From the NCBI GenBank assembly GCA_024743195.1, contig JANSXE010000019.1, forward strand, positions 1-41,733: a stretch of 41,733 nucleotides of DNA, given 5' to 3'. Source of the DNA: Alphaproteobacteria bacterium (GTDB lineage Bacteria > Pseudomonadota > Alphaproteobacteria > UBA8366 > Aestuariispiraceae). The position numbers and the translations under genes are program-made. The notes under the pieces were generated by a model that saw only the letters and a list, made by a program, of their open reading frames with translations, was not told where the DNA came from and ran no database searches. This document shows positions 1-8,887 of this stretch, piece by piece (within the stretch, counting starts at the first letter, position 1; each line of letters begins with the position of its first letter).

Positions 1-56
1 AAGCCCTGCCATCCGAGTTAACCCTAAAGTATTGCGAGTCCTCGTCCAATGTACAT

Positions 57-1475
57 ATGTCCTGGGGTATGCCGGCCGGTTTCCCTGCACCCGCCCGCGA
101 GCAAGCCCGCGTCGCCGCCCTCGAACGCCTCGCCGCCGGCCGCACGGGCGCGGGCGGCGCCGCGCCCGCGACCCGCGCCGTCGCCAGCCCCCGCGCCCGA
201 GACAAGGCCGGCCCCGCCCCGCTCGTCCCGCAGGGCGCGACGGTCGACGCGCGCATCCGCTCGCTGATGCGCGACCCGCGCTATTGGCGCGATCGCGACG
301 AGGGATTGCAAAACCATGTGATGCGGCAATGGGAGCGCGCCTATCCGGGAACCAGCCTCCACGCCGGCTTCTCCCGCCCGGACCCGATCCCCGCGATCGA
401 GCCCGACGCGGTCGAGGCCTGGCCGCCGGAGGCGACGCCGCTGCCCGCGCCGCACCGGGACGGGCCGCTCCATCCCCGCCCGGCCGTTATCAATCCCGAG
501 TTTGTCTGGAACGCCGAGACCGGGCGCTGGGAACGCGACCCGGCCCATCGCCCCGGCCGCGGCTCCCCGAGCGCGCCTGCGCCGCAGCCGCTCACGGCCG
601 CCGCGCCGTCCGACGCGGACGCTCCCGGCCCACACAGCGGCCCCGGTCCCAACAGCGGCCGGACCCGCGAGGCCGCCCTCGACGCCCTGCGCGAACACGC
701 CCGCGAGACCGGCATGGACTACGGCGCCTATCTCGAGGCCCAGCACCGCATCCGCGAGACCTACCCGGACGAGGCCGCGGCGCCCGGCGTGCAGGTCGCG
801 CAGGCGGGCGGGGTCGCAGACGCACCGCCAACCGCCGCAGACGTCATCCCCGATCGCAAGAGTCGGCGGGAGCGACGTGAGGCCTTGGGCCGGTTGGAGC
901 CGCGACGCTTCATCCCCGCCAACGCCCGCAACTACGCCCGGATGGACGAGATCCTGAACAGCGAGGAGGGCGCGATCCGCAGCCGCTGGTTCAAGGCGGC
1001 CGCAGACGTGACCGGCCTGTTCGGCGTCGGGGCCGCCGATGCACTGAATGCGGGCGTGCTGAGCGATGCGGACGAGGCCTTCCTACGCTACACGCATCAT
1101 GCGCTGGCGTCGGAGAATCATGCGCTGTTCGAAGCCCTTCGCGCCGGCGCGCCGCCCGACGACCTGAAGGGGCTGTCGGGCAAGGCGCTCGACTACGCGC
1201 TCGTCGAGCGCGAGCAGGCGCTGCTGCAGGACCATATCGAGGCCTACTTCAAGGATCGTCCGCCGGAGTTGCGTCGAGCGGTGATGGAGAGCCTGAGCCG
1301 CGCGGCCGATCCGACCAGCGTCTGGGGGAAGGCGCGCATGCTCGCCATGGAGACGGCCGTCGAAAAGGCTATGAACCAAGCCTTCCGGGACGGCGGGTAT
1401 GACTTCGCGCGGCAAAGCCATCGCGAAGCGCTGGGCAAGGCGATGATCGACAGGCTCTACGCGGGGGCCGACTGA
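57..1475 (+). CDS. Putative effector: phage scaffold-type motif plus C-terminal helical domain (472 aa)
   Basis: Not a recognised family as a whole. Residues 1-65 are Ala/Pro/Arg-rich. Residues 71-98 carry the box MRDPRYWRDRD followed by a helix ending in AYPG, which also closes both scaffold-like proteins at 23.9-25.2 kb. Residues 100-280 are low-complexity Pro/Ala. Residues 283-472 form a compact, probably helical domain with three blocks (EEGAIRSRWF, GLSGKALDYALVEREQAL, HREALGKAMID) repeated in the gene at 1992. The downstream membrane-protein gene starts on this gene's last base. I infer a virion-associated leader joined to an effector domain, with the neighbour as a possible immunity protein. 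No catalytic motif is recognised. The start is uncertain: no good ribosome binding site precedes ATG 57, and the frame stays open to the left edge, so the 5' end may lie outside the window. Confidence 0.75.
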   Translation: MSWGMPAGFPAPAREQARVAALERLAAGRTGAGGAAPATRAVASPRARDKAGPAPLVPQGATVDARIRSLMRDPRYWRDRDEGLQNHVMRQWERAYPGTSLHAGFSRPDPIPAIEPDAVEAWPPEATPLPAPHRDGPLHPRPAVINPEFVWNAETGRWERDPAHRPGRGSPSAPAPQPLTAAAPSDADAPGPHSGPGPNSGRTREAALDALREHARETGMDYGAYLEAQHRIRETYPDEAAAPGVQVAQAGGVADAPPTAADVIPDRKSRRERREALGRLEPRRFIPANARNYARMDEILNSEEGAIRSRWFKAAADVTGLFGVGAADALNAGVLSDADEAFLRYTHHALASENHALFEALRAGAPPDDLKGLSGKALDYALVEREQALLQDHIEAYFKDRPPELRRAVMESLSRAADPTSVWGKARMLAMETAVEKAMNQAFRDGGYDFARQSHREALGKAMIDRLYAGAD

Positions 1476-1990
1476 TGACGCGCGACGAACTGCAAGCGAT
1501 CAGACGTTACCTCCCGCTCCTCGCCCGGGAATGGGGGGTGGAAGCGGCCTTGTGCGCCGTGCTGGCCGCCCTCTTAACGTTCCTCGCGCCGCTTTGGTGG
1601 AGCGAGCCGTGCTGCGCGCCGCTTCATGAGGCGTTGTTCGTGGGGCTCGCCGCGCCGATCCTGACGATGGGGACCCGCTTCATCCTGCACATCCCGTGGG
1701 TGACCGTTGTGCGATTTCGGATGGCGCAACGCCATGGCTTCCGCTTGTGGCGAACGCTCCTGATCCTCGCGGGCACCTATGTCATCGCCTATCTTGTCGG
1801 AATAATGCTGACGGCCGGCCTTCTGCTGCTCGCCTGGATTGGCGCCTTCGAGACGCTGGTCGCGCCCTCGTTTCTCGCGGCGCTGTTGGCCCCAACTCTG
1901 CTGTACTGGCGGCGCGGCGAGATCTTCGACAGCGCGGTCGCCAAAGCCGCCGAGCGCAACCGATCCGACGCGGCGCGACAATCGCGCTAA
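1475..1990 (+). CDS. Multi-span membrane protein, candidate immunity partner (copy 1, 171 aa)
   Basis: Family not recognised. About four or five hydrophobic spans are visible, at roughly residues 20-43, 50-72, 92-125 (long enough for two) and 127-145, with a charged C-terminal tail. It is a clear paralogue of the gene at 2570: both share H-x-PW, HGF, RTL-x-ILAGTY, AYLVGI, PSF-x-AAL-x-AP and GE-x2-DS at the same spacing. The start codon overlaps the last base of the preceding effector-like gene, and the next gene begins one base after the stop, so the four genes form one tight operon. Pairing each copy with a copy of the same soluble domain suggests that each protects against, or works with, its neighbour in the inner membrane. 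A two-component membrane complex unrelated to toxicity is the alternative. Confidence 0.8.
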   Translation: MTRDELQAIRRYLPLLAREWGVEAALCAVLAALLTFLAPLWWSEPCCAPLHEALFVGLAAPILTMGTRFILHIPWVTVVRFRMAQRHGFRLWRTLLILAGTYVIAYLVGIMLTAGLLLLAWIGAFETLVAPSFLAALLAPTLLYWRRGEIFDSAVAKAAERNRSDAARQSR

Positions 1991-1991
1991 G

Positions 1992-2573
1992 ATGGCGCCG
2001 CAGAGCGCGATTCCGTTGAATTCGATAAAGTATGGCCAGATGCACGAAATCCTGCAGACCGAGGAGGGCGCCGTGCGCTCGCACTGGTTCGGGGCGGCGG
2101 CGGACGTCACCTCGCTCGACGCGCTGGGCGCGCTCGACAGTCCGGCCGGCGCCCTGGTCGACGACGCGGCGGCTGATGTGCTGAGAACGGTCCATCACAA
2201 GCTCGCGCCGGCGAACTATACGCTCTTCGAGCAGATGCGCGCGGGCGAGCTCCCGGACGACCTCCAGGGCCTGTCGGGCAAGGCGCTCGATTACGCGCTC
2301 GTCGAGCGCGAGCAGGCGCTCGTCCAGCAGCACTACGAGGCCGCGGTCGCCAAGCTGCCCGAGGCGGAGCGCGCCGCCGTGGCGGCGGAGCTCAGCCGGC
2401 TGATCGATCTGGACGGCGTGGAAGAGCGCATTGCGGATTTGCTCGGCGATCAGGGTGTTCGCGACGCTGTAGACAAGGCCTTCCCGAACGGCGGCTTCGA
2501 CTTCGCCAACCGGGCGCACCGCGAGGCGCTGGGCAAGGCGATGATCGATCTGCGCTACGAGGCCGTGCGATGA
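1992..2573 (+). CDS. Leaderless second copy of the C-terminal helical domain (193 aa)
   Basis: The whole protein aligns with residues 283-472 of the first gene in the window and has nothing before that domain. Shared blocks include ILQTEEGAVRSHWF, AAADVT, DDLQGLSGKALDYALVERE and HREALGKAMID. The ATG lies one base after the stop of the preceding membrane-protein gene, and the gene's last four bases overlap the start of the next membrane protein. A domain that occurs once behind a long leader and once alone, each time followed by its own small partner gene, is the usual layout of orphan cassettes in polymorphic toxin loci. That reading is an inference, and the activity of the domain is unknown. 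No signal peptide or membrane segment is visible. Confidence 0.82.
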   Translation: MAPQSAIPLNSIKYGQMHEILQTEEGAVRSHWFGAAADVTSLDALGALDSPAGALVDDAAADVLRTVHHKLAPANYTLFEQMRAGELPDDLQGLSGKALDYALVEREQALVQQHYEAAVAKLPEAERAAVAAELSRLIDLDGVEERIADLLGDQGVRDAVDKAFPNGGFDFANRAHREALGKAMIDLRYEAVR

Positions 2574-3094
2574 CGCGCCGACGTTCTTTCCACATGGGCC
2601 GCGCGATTGGCTGTGAAGTTCTGATCGATGCAACCTTATGTATTGCTTTCTACTTGGCCGCGCTTGCCGTGGAGCATGCAGGCCGGAGAGGTCTTGGGCA
2701 GGTTCTGCCGGACATTGGCGAGTTGCTGATGGACGCATTTATCTTCTCACTTGTTACGATCGTCGTCCGCGCCGTGACCCATACGCCTTGGCAGTTCCTC
2801 CTGCGCTACCGGGCGGCGCGGGCGCACGGCTTCGCCTGGCGGCGCACGCTGGGGATCCTCGCGGGAACCTATGCGCTGGCCTATCTGGTCGGGATCGCGG
2901 TCACCGGCGGGGTTTTGTGGGAAGCGCTCGTCACGCAGGGCTGGAAGGCCGTCCTGCCGTCCTTCGCGGCCGCGCTCGCGGCGCCGCTCGTCACCCATCG
3001 GCTCCTCGGCGAGGTGCTGGACAGCCTCGCGGCCGACGGGCGCCCCGACGCCAAGCCGCCCCAACGCCTAGCCGCCCCGCCGCCAATCGGCTAA
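2570..3094 (+). CDS. Multi-span membrane protein, candidate immunity partner (copy 2, 174 aa)
   Basis: Paralogue of the membrane protein at 1475 with the same arrangement of hydrophobic spans and the shared blocks HTPW, HGF, ILAGTY, AYLVGI and PSFAAAL-AAP. The two copies differ most in the first 60 residues and in the tail, as expected if each has diverged to fit its own partner. It starts inside the last codons of the orphan domain gene (ATGA overlap) and ends 24 bases before the convergent gcvP stop. It is the last gene of the four-gene operon. The function is not established. Immunity protein is the inference from context, and membrane-complex partner is the alternative. Confidence 0.8.
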   Translation: MTRRRSFHMGRAIGCEVLIDATLCIAFYLAALAVEHAGRRGLGQVLPDIGELLMDAFIFSLVTIVVRAVTHTPWQFLLRYRAARAHGFAWRRTLGILAGTYALAYLVGIAVTGGVLWEALVTQGWKAVLPSFAAALAAPLVTHRLLGEVLDSLAADGRPDAKPPQRLAAPPPIG

Positions 3095-3117
3095 GCCACG
3101 GCAACGGCGCCGCGCCG

Positions 3118-6057
3118 CTATTCGGCCGCGGCCTTGTAGGCCTCCATCGGCGGGCAGGTGCAGACAAGGTGGCGGTCGCCGGCGACATTGTCGACGCGGG
3201 CGACGGGGGGCCAGAACTTGTCGTCCTGCTGATCCGGCAGCGGGAAGAAGGCCGCCTGCTTGGTGTAGGGGCGCTCCCACGGGCTCGCCAGCAGTTGGCG
3301 GTGCGTGTGCGGCGCGTTCTTGAGGAGGTTGTCCGCGCGGTCGGCCTCGCCCCGTTCGATCGCCCGGATCTCCCCGCGGATCGCGATCATGGCGTCGCAG
3401 AATCGGTCGAGCTCGCGCTTGGATTCGCTCTCCGTCGGCTCGATCATCAGCGTGCCCGGGACCGGCCAGGACATGGTCGGCGCGTGATAGCCGTAATCGA
3501 CCATGCGCTTGGCGATGTCCTCGACGGTGACGCCGGCCGTCTCCTCGAAGGCGCGGCAGTCGAGGATGCATTCATGCGCCGACAGCCCGTTGCGGCCGGT
3601 GTAGAGCACCGGGTAATGGTCGCCCAGCCGGCGGGCGAGGTAGTTGGCGTTCAGGATCGCGACCTGGGTCGCCTTCTTCAGCCCCTCCGCCCCCATCATG
3701 CGGATATAGGCCCAGCTGATCGGCAGGATCGAGGCCGAACCCCAGGGCGCCGCCGAGACGGGGCCGATCGGCTGGCCCTCATGGGCGGCGGGATTGACGC
3801 CGTCGACCAGCGGATGCTCCGGCAGATAGGGGGCGAGGTGGCGCTTCACCCCGATCGGCCCCATGCCCGGCCCGCCGCCGCCATGCGGGATGCAGAAGGT
3901 CTTGTGCAGGTTCAGGTGGCTGACGTCGGCCCCGAAATCGCCCGGCCGGCAGATCCCCACCATGGCGTTCAGGTTGGCCCCGTCGACATAGACCTGGCCG
4001 CCGTTGGCGTGAACGATCTCGCAGATCTCCGCCACCCGCTCCTCGAACACGCCGTGGGTCGAGGGATAGGTGATCATGATGGCGGCGAGGCGCTCGGCGT
4101 GCGCCGCCGCCTTCTCCGTCAGGTCGGCGACGTCGACATTGCCCTGATCGTCGCAATCGACCACCACCACCTCGAGGCCCGCCATCACCGCGCTCGCCGG
4201 ATTGGTGCCGTGCGCGGAGGAGGGGATCAGGCAGATGTCGCGATGGCCCTCGCCGCGGGCTGCGTGATACTGGCGGATCACCAGCAGGCCGGCGTACTCG
4301 CCCTGGCTGCCGGCGTTCGGCATGAAGCTGATCGCGTCATAGCCGGTGATGTCGCAGAGCCATTCCTCCAGCTCCTCGACCAGTTGCTGATAGCCCTGCG
4401 CCTGATCCAGCGGCGCGAAGGGGTGCAGATGGGCGAACTCCCGCCAGGTGATCGGGATCATCTCGCTCGCCGCGTTGAGCTTCATGGTGCAGGAGCCGAG
4501 CGGGATCATCGAGCGGTCGAGCGCCACGTCCTTCGCCTGCAGCCGGCGCAGATAGCGCATCATCTCGGTTTCCGAGTGATAGCGGTGGAAGACCTCGTGG
4601 GTCAGCACGTCCTCCTTGCGCACCAGCCGGCCGGAGATGGTCTCGCCCACCTCCGCATCGAGCGCCTCGACGGAGAGCGCCTGATCGGCCTTGGAAGAGA
4701 AGACCCGGAACAGCGACTCCAGATAGTCGCGCTTGGTTGTCTCGTCGATCGCGATCCCCAGATGGTCCGGATCGAAGACGCGCAGATTGATCCGCGCCGC
4801 GCGCGCCTTGGCGGCCAGCCGGTAGGCCTGACCCGGGACGCTCAGCTTGACCGTGTCGAAGAAGCAGTCATGCACCACGTCGTAGCCGAGGCGCTTGAGC
4901 CCCTCGGCCGCGATCTCGGCCTTGCGGTGGATGCGGCCCGCGATGCGCTGCAGACCGTCCGGCCCGTGATAGACCGCATAGAAGCCGGCGACGACCGCCA
5001 GCAGCACCTGGGCCGTGCAGATGTTGCTGGTCGCCTTGTCGCGGCGGATATGCTGCTCGCGGGTCTGCAGCGCCATGCGAAGCGCGGGCCGCCCCTCGGC
5101 GTCGACCGAAACGCCGATGATCCGGCCCGGCGTCGACCGTTTGAACTGGTCGCGGGTCGCGAAGAAGGCGGCGTGCGGCCCGCCATAGCCCATCTGCACC
5201 CCGAAGCGCTGGGCCGAGCCGACCACCACGTCGGCCCCCATGGCCCCGGGCGATTTGGTCAGCACCAGCGCCATCGGGTCGGTCGCGACGATCGCGAGGC
5301 CGCCCTTGTCGTGGACCGCGGCGATCGGCGCGGAGACGTCGCGCAGCCGGCCGGAGGTTCCGGGGTTCTGGATCAGCAGACCGAAGAAGTCGCCGCCGTC
5401 CGCCAGGTCCGCCTCCGCGTCGCCGACGACGATCTCGAAGCCCATATGGGCGGCCCGGGTCTCGATTACCGCCAGCGTCTGCGGGTGGATGTCGGCGTCG
5501 ACGAAGAAGCGGTCCGACTTGACCTTGCGGTTGGCGCGTTTGACCATCGCCATGGCCTCGGCCGCCGCCGTCGCTTCGTCCAGGAGGGAGGCGTTCGCGA
5601 GCTCCATGCCGGTGAGGTCGACGACCATCTGCTGGAAGTTCAACAGCGCCTCGAGCCGCCCTTGGCTGACCTCCGCCTGATAGGGGGTGTAGGCCGTGTA
5701 CCAGCCGGGATTCTCCAAGACGTTGCGCAGGATGACCGAAGGCGTGATCGTGCCGTAGTAGCCGGCGCCGATCATCGAGACGAAGACCTCGTTGCGCCGC
5801 GCCATCTCGCGCAGCGCGGAGAGCGTCTGCCGCTCGCTGATCGATTGGGGAACCGACAGCGGCGCCGCCTGCCGGATCGATTGCGGCACGGCCCGGTCTA
5901 TCAGCCCGTCTAGGCCGGCGGCGGGATCGAGCCCGATCGCGCCGAGCATCTCGGCCGTCTCCGCGTCCGTCGGCCCGATGTGCCGGCGCAGGAAGTCGTC
6001 GCGCACCTCCAGCGCCTCCAGGGTCAGCCGCTCGCCGCGCCGCCAGTCGATGCTCAT
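3118..6057 (-). CDS. gcvP: Glycine dehydrogenase (decarboxylating), P protein
   Basis: PLP-dependent P protein of the glycine cleavage system. It decarboxylates glycine and passes the aminomethyl group to the lipoyl arm of GcvH in the cytoplasm. The 979-residue length suits the fused single-chain form, with an N-terminal half (about 1-450) and a catalytic C-terminal half. The PLP lysine is K719 in [18 protein letters not shown] chose the ATG at 6057 over an upstream in-frame ATG because a GAAAGGA ribosome binding site lies nine bases before it and the protein then starts [11 protein letters not shown]. It is the last gene of gcvT-gcvH-gcvP, presumably controlled by the glycine riboswitch upstream of gcvT. 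Confidence 0.97.
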   Translation of the reverse strand: MSIDWRRGERLTLEALEVRDDFLRRHIGPTDAETAEMLGAIGLDPAAGLDGLIDRAVPQSIRQAAPLSVPQSISERQTLSALREMARRNEVFVSMIGAGYYGTITPSVILRNVLENPGWYTAYTPYQAEVSQGRLEALLNFQQMVVDLTGMELANASLLDEATAAAEAMAMVKRANRKVKSDRFFVDADIHPQTLAVIETRAAHMGFEIVVGDAEADLADGGDFFGLLIQNPGTSGRLRDVSAPIAAVHDKGGLAIVATDPMALVLTKSPGAMGADVVVGSAQRFGVQMGYGGPHAAFFATRDQFKRSTPGRIIGVSVDAEGRPALRMALQTREQHIRRDKATSNICTAQVLLAVVAGFYAVYHGPDGLQRIAGRIHRKAEIAAEGLKRLGYDVVHDCFFDTVKLSVPGQAYRLAAKARAARINLRVFDPDHLGIAIDETTKRDYLESLFRVFSSKADQALSVEALDAEVGETISGRLVRKEDVLTHEVFHRYHSETEMMRYLRRLQAKDVALDRSMIPLGSCTMKLNAASEMIPITWREFAHLHPFAPLDQAQGYQQLVEELEEWLCDITGYDAISFMPNAGSQGEYAGLLVIRQYHAARGEGHRDICLIPSSAHGTNPASAVMAGLEVVVVDCDDQGNVDVADLTEKAAAHAERLAAIMITYPSTHGVFEERVAEICEIVHANGGQVYVDGANLNAMVGICRPGDFGADVSHLNLHKTFCIPHGGGGPGMGPIGVKRHLAPYLPEHPLVDGVNPAAHEGQPIGPVSAAPWGSASILPISWAYIRMMGAEGLKKATQVAILNANYLARRLGDHYPVLYTGRNGLSAHECILDCRAFEETAGVTVEDIAKRMVDYGYHAPTMSWPVPGTLMIEPTESESKRELDRFCDAMIAIRGEIRAIERGEADRADNLLKNAPHTHRQLLASPWERPYTKQAAFFPLPDQQDDKFWPPVARVDNVAGDRHLVCTCPPMEAYKAAAE

Positions 6058-6129
6058 CGTCGCAATCCTTTCGTCGTTCCCATGTCGGGCCCTCATGTCG
6101 CGAGCCCCGCCCGCGGCGGCCGCTCCGCC

Positions 6130-6507
6130 TCAGCCCTGTTCCTTGCAGAACGCCTTGTAGGCGGCCGCATCCATCAGCGCCTCCAACTCCGACGCGTCGG
6201 CGAGCGTCAGCTTGAAGAACCAGGCGCCGTCCTCCGGCTCGTCGTTCACGAGGCCCGGATTGTCGGCCAGTTCCTCGTTCACCGCGCTCACCTCGCCGCT
6301 GACCGGGGAGTAGACTTCGCTCGCCGCCTTGACGGATTCGACGACGCCGGCTTCGTCGCCCTGCTCCAAGGTCGCGCCGATCTCCGGCGTCTCGACGAAG
6401 ACCACGTCGCCCAACTGCTCCTGCGCGTAGTCGGTGATCCCGACGGTGGCCGTATCGCCCTCGACCTCGACCCACTCGTGATCCTCGCTGAAGTAAATCT
6501 GGCTCAT
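6130..6507 (-). CDS. gcvH: Glycine cleavage system H protein
   Basis: Lipoyl carrier of the glycine cleavage system, shuttling the methylamine group from GcvP to GcvT. At 125 residues it has the normal H-protein length. The lipoylated lysine is K60 in [16 protein letters not shown], and the N-terminus [13 protein letters not shown] is typical. The ATG at 6507 was chosen because the preceding in-frame sequence is low complexity, and a purine-rich GAGAGAG lies just upstream. It sits 67 bases after gcvT and 72 before gcvP on the same strand, so it is part of the gcvTHP operon. Confidence 0.97.
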   Translation of the reverse strand: MSQIYFSEDHEWVEVEGDTATVGITDYAQEQLGDVVFVETPEIGATLEQGDEAGVVESVKAASEVYSPVSGEVSAVNEELADNPGLVNDEPEDGAWFFKLTLADASELEALMDAAAYKAFCKEQG

Positions 6508-6574
6508 GCTCTCTCGTCCCCCGGATGGTGCAGGCGGCCCGATCCGCCGCGGTGGAAGGCGGCCGCGTTGGAAG

Positions 6575-7822
6575 TCAGCCGCGATAGAAATTTGCCGGCG
6601 TGAAGGGCAACCGCGCCACCCGCGCCGGAAGGTCCTTGCCGCGCACCGACAGCGTAAGCGGCGCATCGACCGCCGCCCTGTCGGCGCGCACATAGCCCAT
6701 GGCGACGGGCCGGCCGACGCTGGGTCCGAAGCCGCCGCTGGTCACGACGCCGATCTTGTCGCCCGATTCGTCCAAAATCTCGACGCCCGCGCGGGCTGGC
6801 GCGCGGCCGTCCGGCAGGATGCCGATGCGTTTTCGCGGCGGGCCGTCGGCGAGTTGCCGGACGATCGTCTCGGCGCCGGGAAAGCCGCCTTCCGCGCGCC
6901 GGCGCTTGCCGATCGACCAGGCGAGGCCGGCCTCGACCGGCGTCGTCGTCTCGTCGATGTCCTGGCCGTAGAGGCAGAGCCCGGCTTCGAGCCGCAGCGA
7001 ATCCCGCGCGCCCAGGCCGATCGGCTTGACCTGTCCGTTTTCCGTCCCGTTCTCCGTCAGCGCGTTCGCCAACGCCTCCGCGGCGGTCGCGGGGACGGAG
7101 ATCTCGAAGCCGTCCTCGCCGGTGTAGCCGGAGCGGCTGAGCCAGCAATCGGCGCCTCGGAAGGCCCCCTGAAGGGTCGCGCGCGCCTGGCTCATGAAGG
7201 GGGACGTCGTCAGCGCGGGGGTTTCGAAGACGGCGGCGACAGCGGCGGCCGCCGCCGGGCCCTGGACCGCGATCAGGGCCCGATCCTCCAGGCGCTCAAG
7301 CCGCGCGCGGCCCGCCAGCCGCTCCTCGATATGCGCGAAGTCGGCCGCCTTGCAGGCCGCGTTGACCACGAGATAGAGGCGGTCGCGCCCGAGCTCTTCG
7401 AGCGGCCGGGTGACCATCAGGTCGTCCAGGATTCCGCCGGCCGCGTTCGTGAACTGCGTATAGCGCTGGCGGCCGGGGAGGAGCGCCTGCAGTTCCGCCG
7501 GAACCAGCTCCTCCAATAGGGCGGCCGGATCCGCGCCGTCTTCGGCGACCAGGAAGGCTTGGCCCATGTGCGAGACGTCGAACAGGCCGGCCTGCGCGCG
7601 GGTGTGCAGATGCTCTTTCAGGACGCCGTCGGCGTACTGCACCGGCATGGAGTAGCCGGCGAAGGCGACCATCTTGGCGCCCCGGGCGACGTGCCAGTCC
7701 GTCAAAGGCGTCTCGGCGAGCGCTTGGGCTTCCGTTTGGGGCGCGACGTCGCCCGCCGTTCCGTCCGCCGTCTCGCCCGTCGTCTCGCCCGCCCTATGGC
7801 CTGCCTTATGGCCCGCTGTCAT
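6575..7822 (-). CDS. gcvT: Aminomethyltransferase (glycine cleavage T protein)
   Basis: Transfers the methylene unit from aminomethyl-lipoyl-GcvH to tetrahydrofolate, releasing ammonia. The 415 residues start at MTAGHKAG; the recognisable family sequence begins near residue 45 ([23 protein letters not shown]) and runs through FDVSHMGQ to the end. The first 45 residues are an unusual Gly/Ala/Thr-rich extension. It may be real, since no later ATG with a better ribosome site precedes the conserved part, or it may be partly an artefact of start choice. First gene of the operon, about 90 bases downstream of a tandem glycine riboswitch. Confidence 0.95.
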   Translation of the reverse strand: MTAGHKAGHRAGETTGETADGTAGDVAPQTEAQALAETPLTDWHVARGAKMVAFAGYSMPVQYADGVLKEHLHTRAQAGLFDVSHMGQAFLVAEDGADPAALLEELVPAELQALLPGRQRYTQFTNAAGGILDDLMVTRPLEELGRDRLYLVVNAACKAADFAHIEERLAGRARLERLEDRALIAVQGPAAAAAVAAVFETPALTTSPFMSQARATLQGAFRGADCWLSRSGYTGEDGFEISVPATAAEALANALTENGTENGQVKPIGLGARDSLRLEAGLCLYGQDIDETTTPVEAGLAWSIGKRRRAEGGFPGAETIVRQLADGPPRKRIGILPDGRAPARAGVEILDESGDKIGVVTSGGFGPSVGRPVAMGYVRADRAAVDAPLTLSVRGKDLPARVARLPFTPANFYRG

Positions 7823-7873
7823 CCTCGCCGCCTTTCGCCGCACGCTCCATCAAGGGTCCGGGACGCGCTTCGC

Positions 7874-7912
7874 GGGCGTCCCGCCGGCTCGACGAGCCGG
7901 TTCGGACGCCCC
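7874..7912 (-). terminator. Stem-loop after the glycine riboswitch (candidate expression platform)
   Basis: GGGCGTCC and GGACGCCC arms flank an inner CCGGCTCG/CGAGCCGG palindrome, giving a long stable hairpin directly after the second aptamer and before gcvT. No T-run follows, so it could act on translation or as a weak or Rho-assisted terminator rather than a classical intrinsic one. The pairing is seen in the sequence; the role is inferred. Confidence 0.5.
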
Positions 7913-8162
7913 TTCTGTCCCAGGACCTGAGAGTGTGGCCGGCGGCGGGGCGCGCGACGCGCGCTCACCGGGGCTTACCCCGTCGGTGGGGGGCGGGCCG
8001 GCCGTCGCGACGCGCGCACGGCCGATCGCCCCCGCTTTCCAGAATGCCCGATAAAGCGCGTCGCGGTCCGTTTGCCTGAGAGATTCCGGGGCGGTTGCTC
8101 CTTCGGCGGCGTCTGCGTCCGGCTCCCGAGAGGGAAACCGGCCCGACGCTCTCTCCCTCGAC
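7910..8162 (-). ncRNA. Tandem glycine riboswitch upstream of gcvTHP
   Basis: Read on the minus strand, the segment shows the hallmarks of two consecutive gcvT-type aptamers. The first has a GGGAGAGAGCG opening, GAAGGAGCAA, and then AATCTCTCAGGCAAACGGAC. After a short linker, the second has CCCCGGTGAGCG, then ACTCTCAGG followed by GGGACAGAAGGGG. The two conserved CTCTCAGG blocks lie around 8072-8085 and 7922-7935. In this class, glycine binding normally switches gcv expression on. The boundaries are approximate. Position, strand and gene context all agree with the assignment. Confidence 0.92.
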
Positions 8163-8307
8163 GCGGCGCGGGCTATGTCGCCGACAAGCTACACGACGTC
8201 GCCCCCAAGTCAACGGGTCGGCGCCGCCCCGACGTGGACGCCGCCGAGAGCGTCGGCCGGATCGTGCGGACGGCGGGGGCGGGCCTGGCGGGAGCGTGCG
8301 CGTGAAC

Positions 8308-8787
8308 CTAGGACGGGTTGCGGAGCTTCGGAGCCGCCCGTTCCGGGTCGACGACCCGGCCTCTATCGTCCACCAAGGCCACGCGCAGCGATCGTCCGCT
8401 GGCCGCATCGACGACGTCGATCGGACCGGGCGCGCCAAGGATGTGCGCCTCGCTCCAATGGGTCAGCGCGATGAGGGTCGGCGCCAGATCGCGTCCCTTG
8501 CCGGTGAGCGCGTATCCGAAGCGCCGCCGGTCGCCCGCCTCCTGGTACGGGCGCCTCTCGAGCAGGCCGTGCGCCACCAGCTTCGACAGCCTGTCCGTCA
8601 GCACGGAGCGCGGAATGCCGAGGTCCTCGCGGATGTCGTCATAGCGCATCACGCCGAAGAACGCTTCGCGCAGGATGAGGATCGACCAGCGGTCTCCGAT
8701 TTCCTCGGCCGCTTGCGCAAGCGCGCAATCGGCCGTCGGGATCGGCGCCCGTCGGCGGATTGTCTCGACGCTATCTGAGTTTGACAT
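8308..8787 (-). CDS. HxlR-family winged-helix transcriptional regulator
   Basis: A 159-residue protein with the HxlR signature: the single N-terminal cysteine in DCALAQAAEEIGDRWSILIL, then MRYDDIREDLGIPRSVLTDRL (helix-turn-helix) and the wing LERRPYQE. The C-terminal 40 residues after SEAHILGAPG are less typical. Divergent from the membrane/SRPBCC gene at 8888, with an inverted repeat covering its own start codon, which suggests autoregulation and control of the neighbour. The inducer is unknown; the cysteine raises the possibility of thiol or electrophile sensing, as in some family members. Confidence 0.92.
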   Translation of the reverse strand: MSNSDSVETIRRRAPIPTADCALAQAAEEIGDRWSILILREAFFGVMRYDDIREDLGIPRSVLTDRLSKLVAHGLLERRPYQEAGDRRRFGYALTGKGRDLAPTLIALTHWSEAHILGAPGPIDVVDAASGRSLRVALVDDRGRVVDPERAAPKLRNPS

Positions 8788-8801
8788 GCGAACTTAGATA
8801 G
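8771..8801. promoter_or_regulatory. Inverted repeat over the HxlR gene start, candidate operator
   Basis: CTATCTGAGTT (8771-8781) and AACTTAGATAG (8791-8801) pair with one mismatch around a nine-base centre. The repeat spans the regulator's ATG at 8787, a natural place for autorepression. It is a direct sequence observation; binding by the HxlR protein is inferred. Confidence 0.6.
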
Positions 8802-8812
8802 CGCAGGCTTCG

Positions 8813-8835
8813 CTGAGTTCAAAATAGAGACTCAG
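8813..8835. promoter_or_regulatory. Second, shorter inverted repeat in the HxlR/SRPBCC divergent region
   Basis: CTGAGT (8813-8818) and ACTCAG (8830-8835) form a dyad with an A-rich centre, between the two divergent genes. CTGAGTT also appears in the neighbouring larger dyad, so both may be sites of the same regulator. Confidence 0.4.
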
Positions 8836-8887
8836 AAGCGTCGCCGCCACGTCTGCGGCCGCTGCAGGCCGGAACGGGAGATCCGCC

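Noticed and set aside
2638-5913. 1091-residue open frame antisense to gcvP
   Set aside because: Composition follows GC-skewed codon shadow (Arg/Asp/Gly/Val rich), there is no family signature, and gcvP on the other strand is unmistakable.
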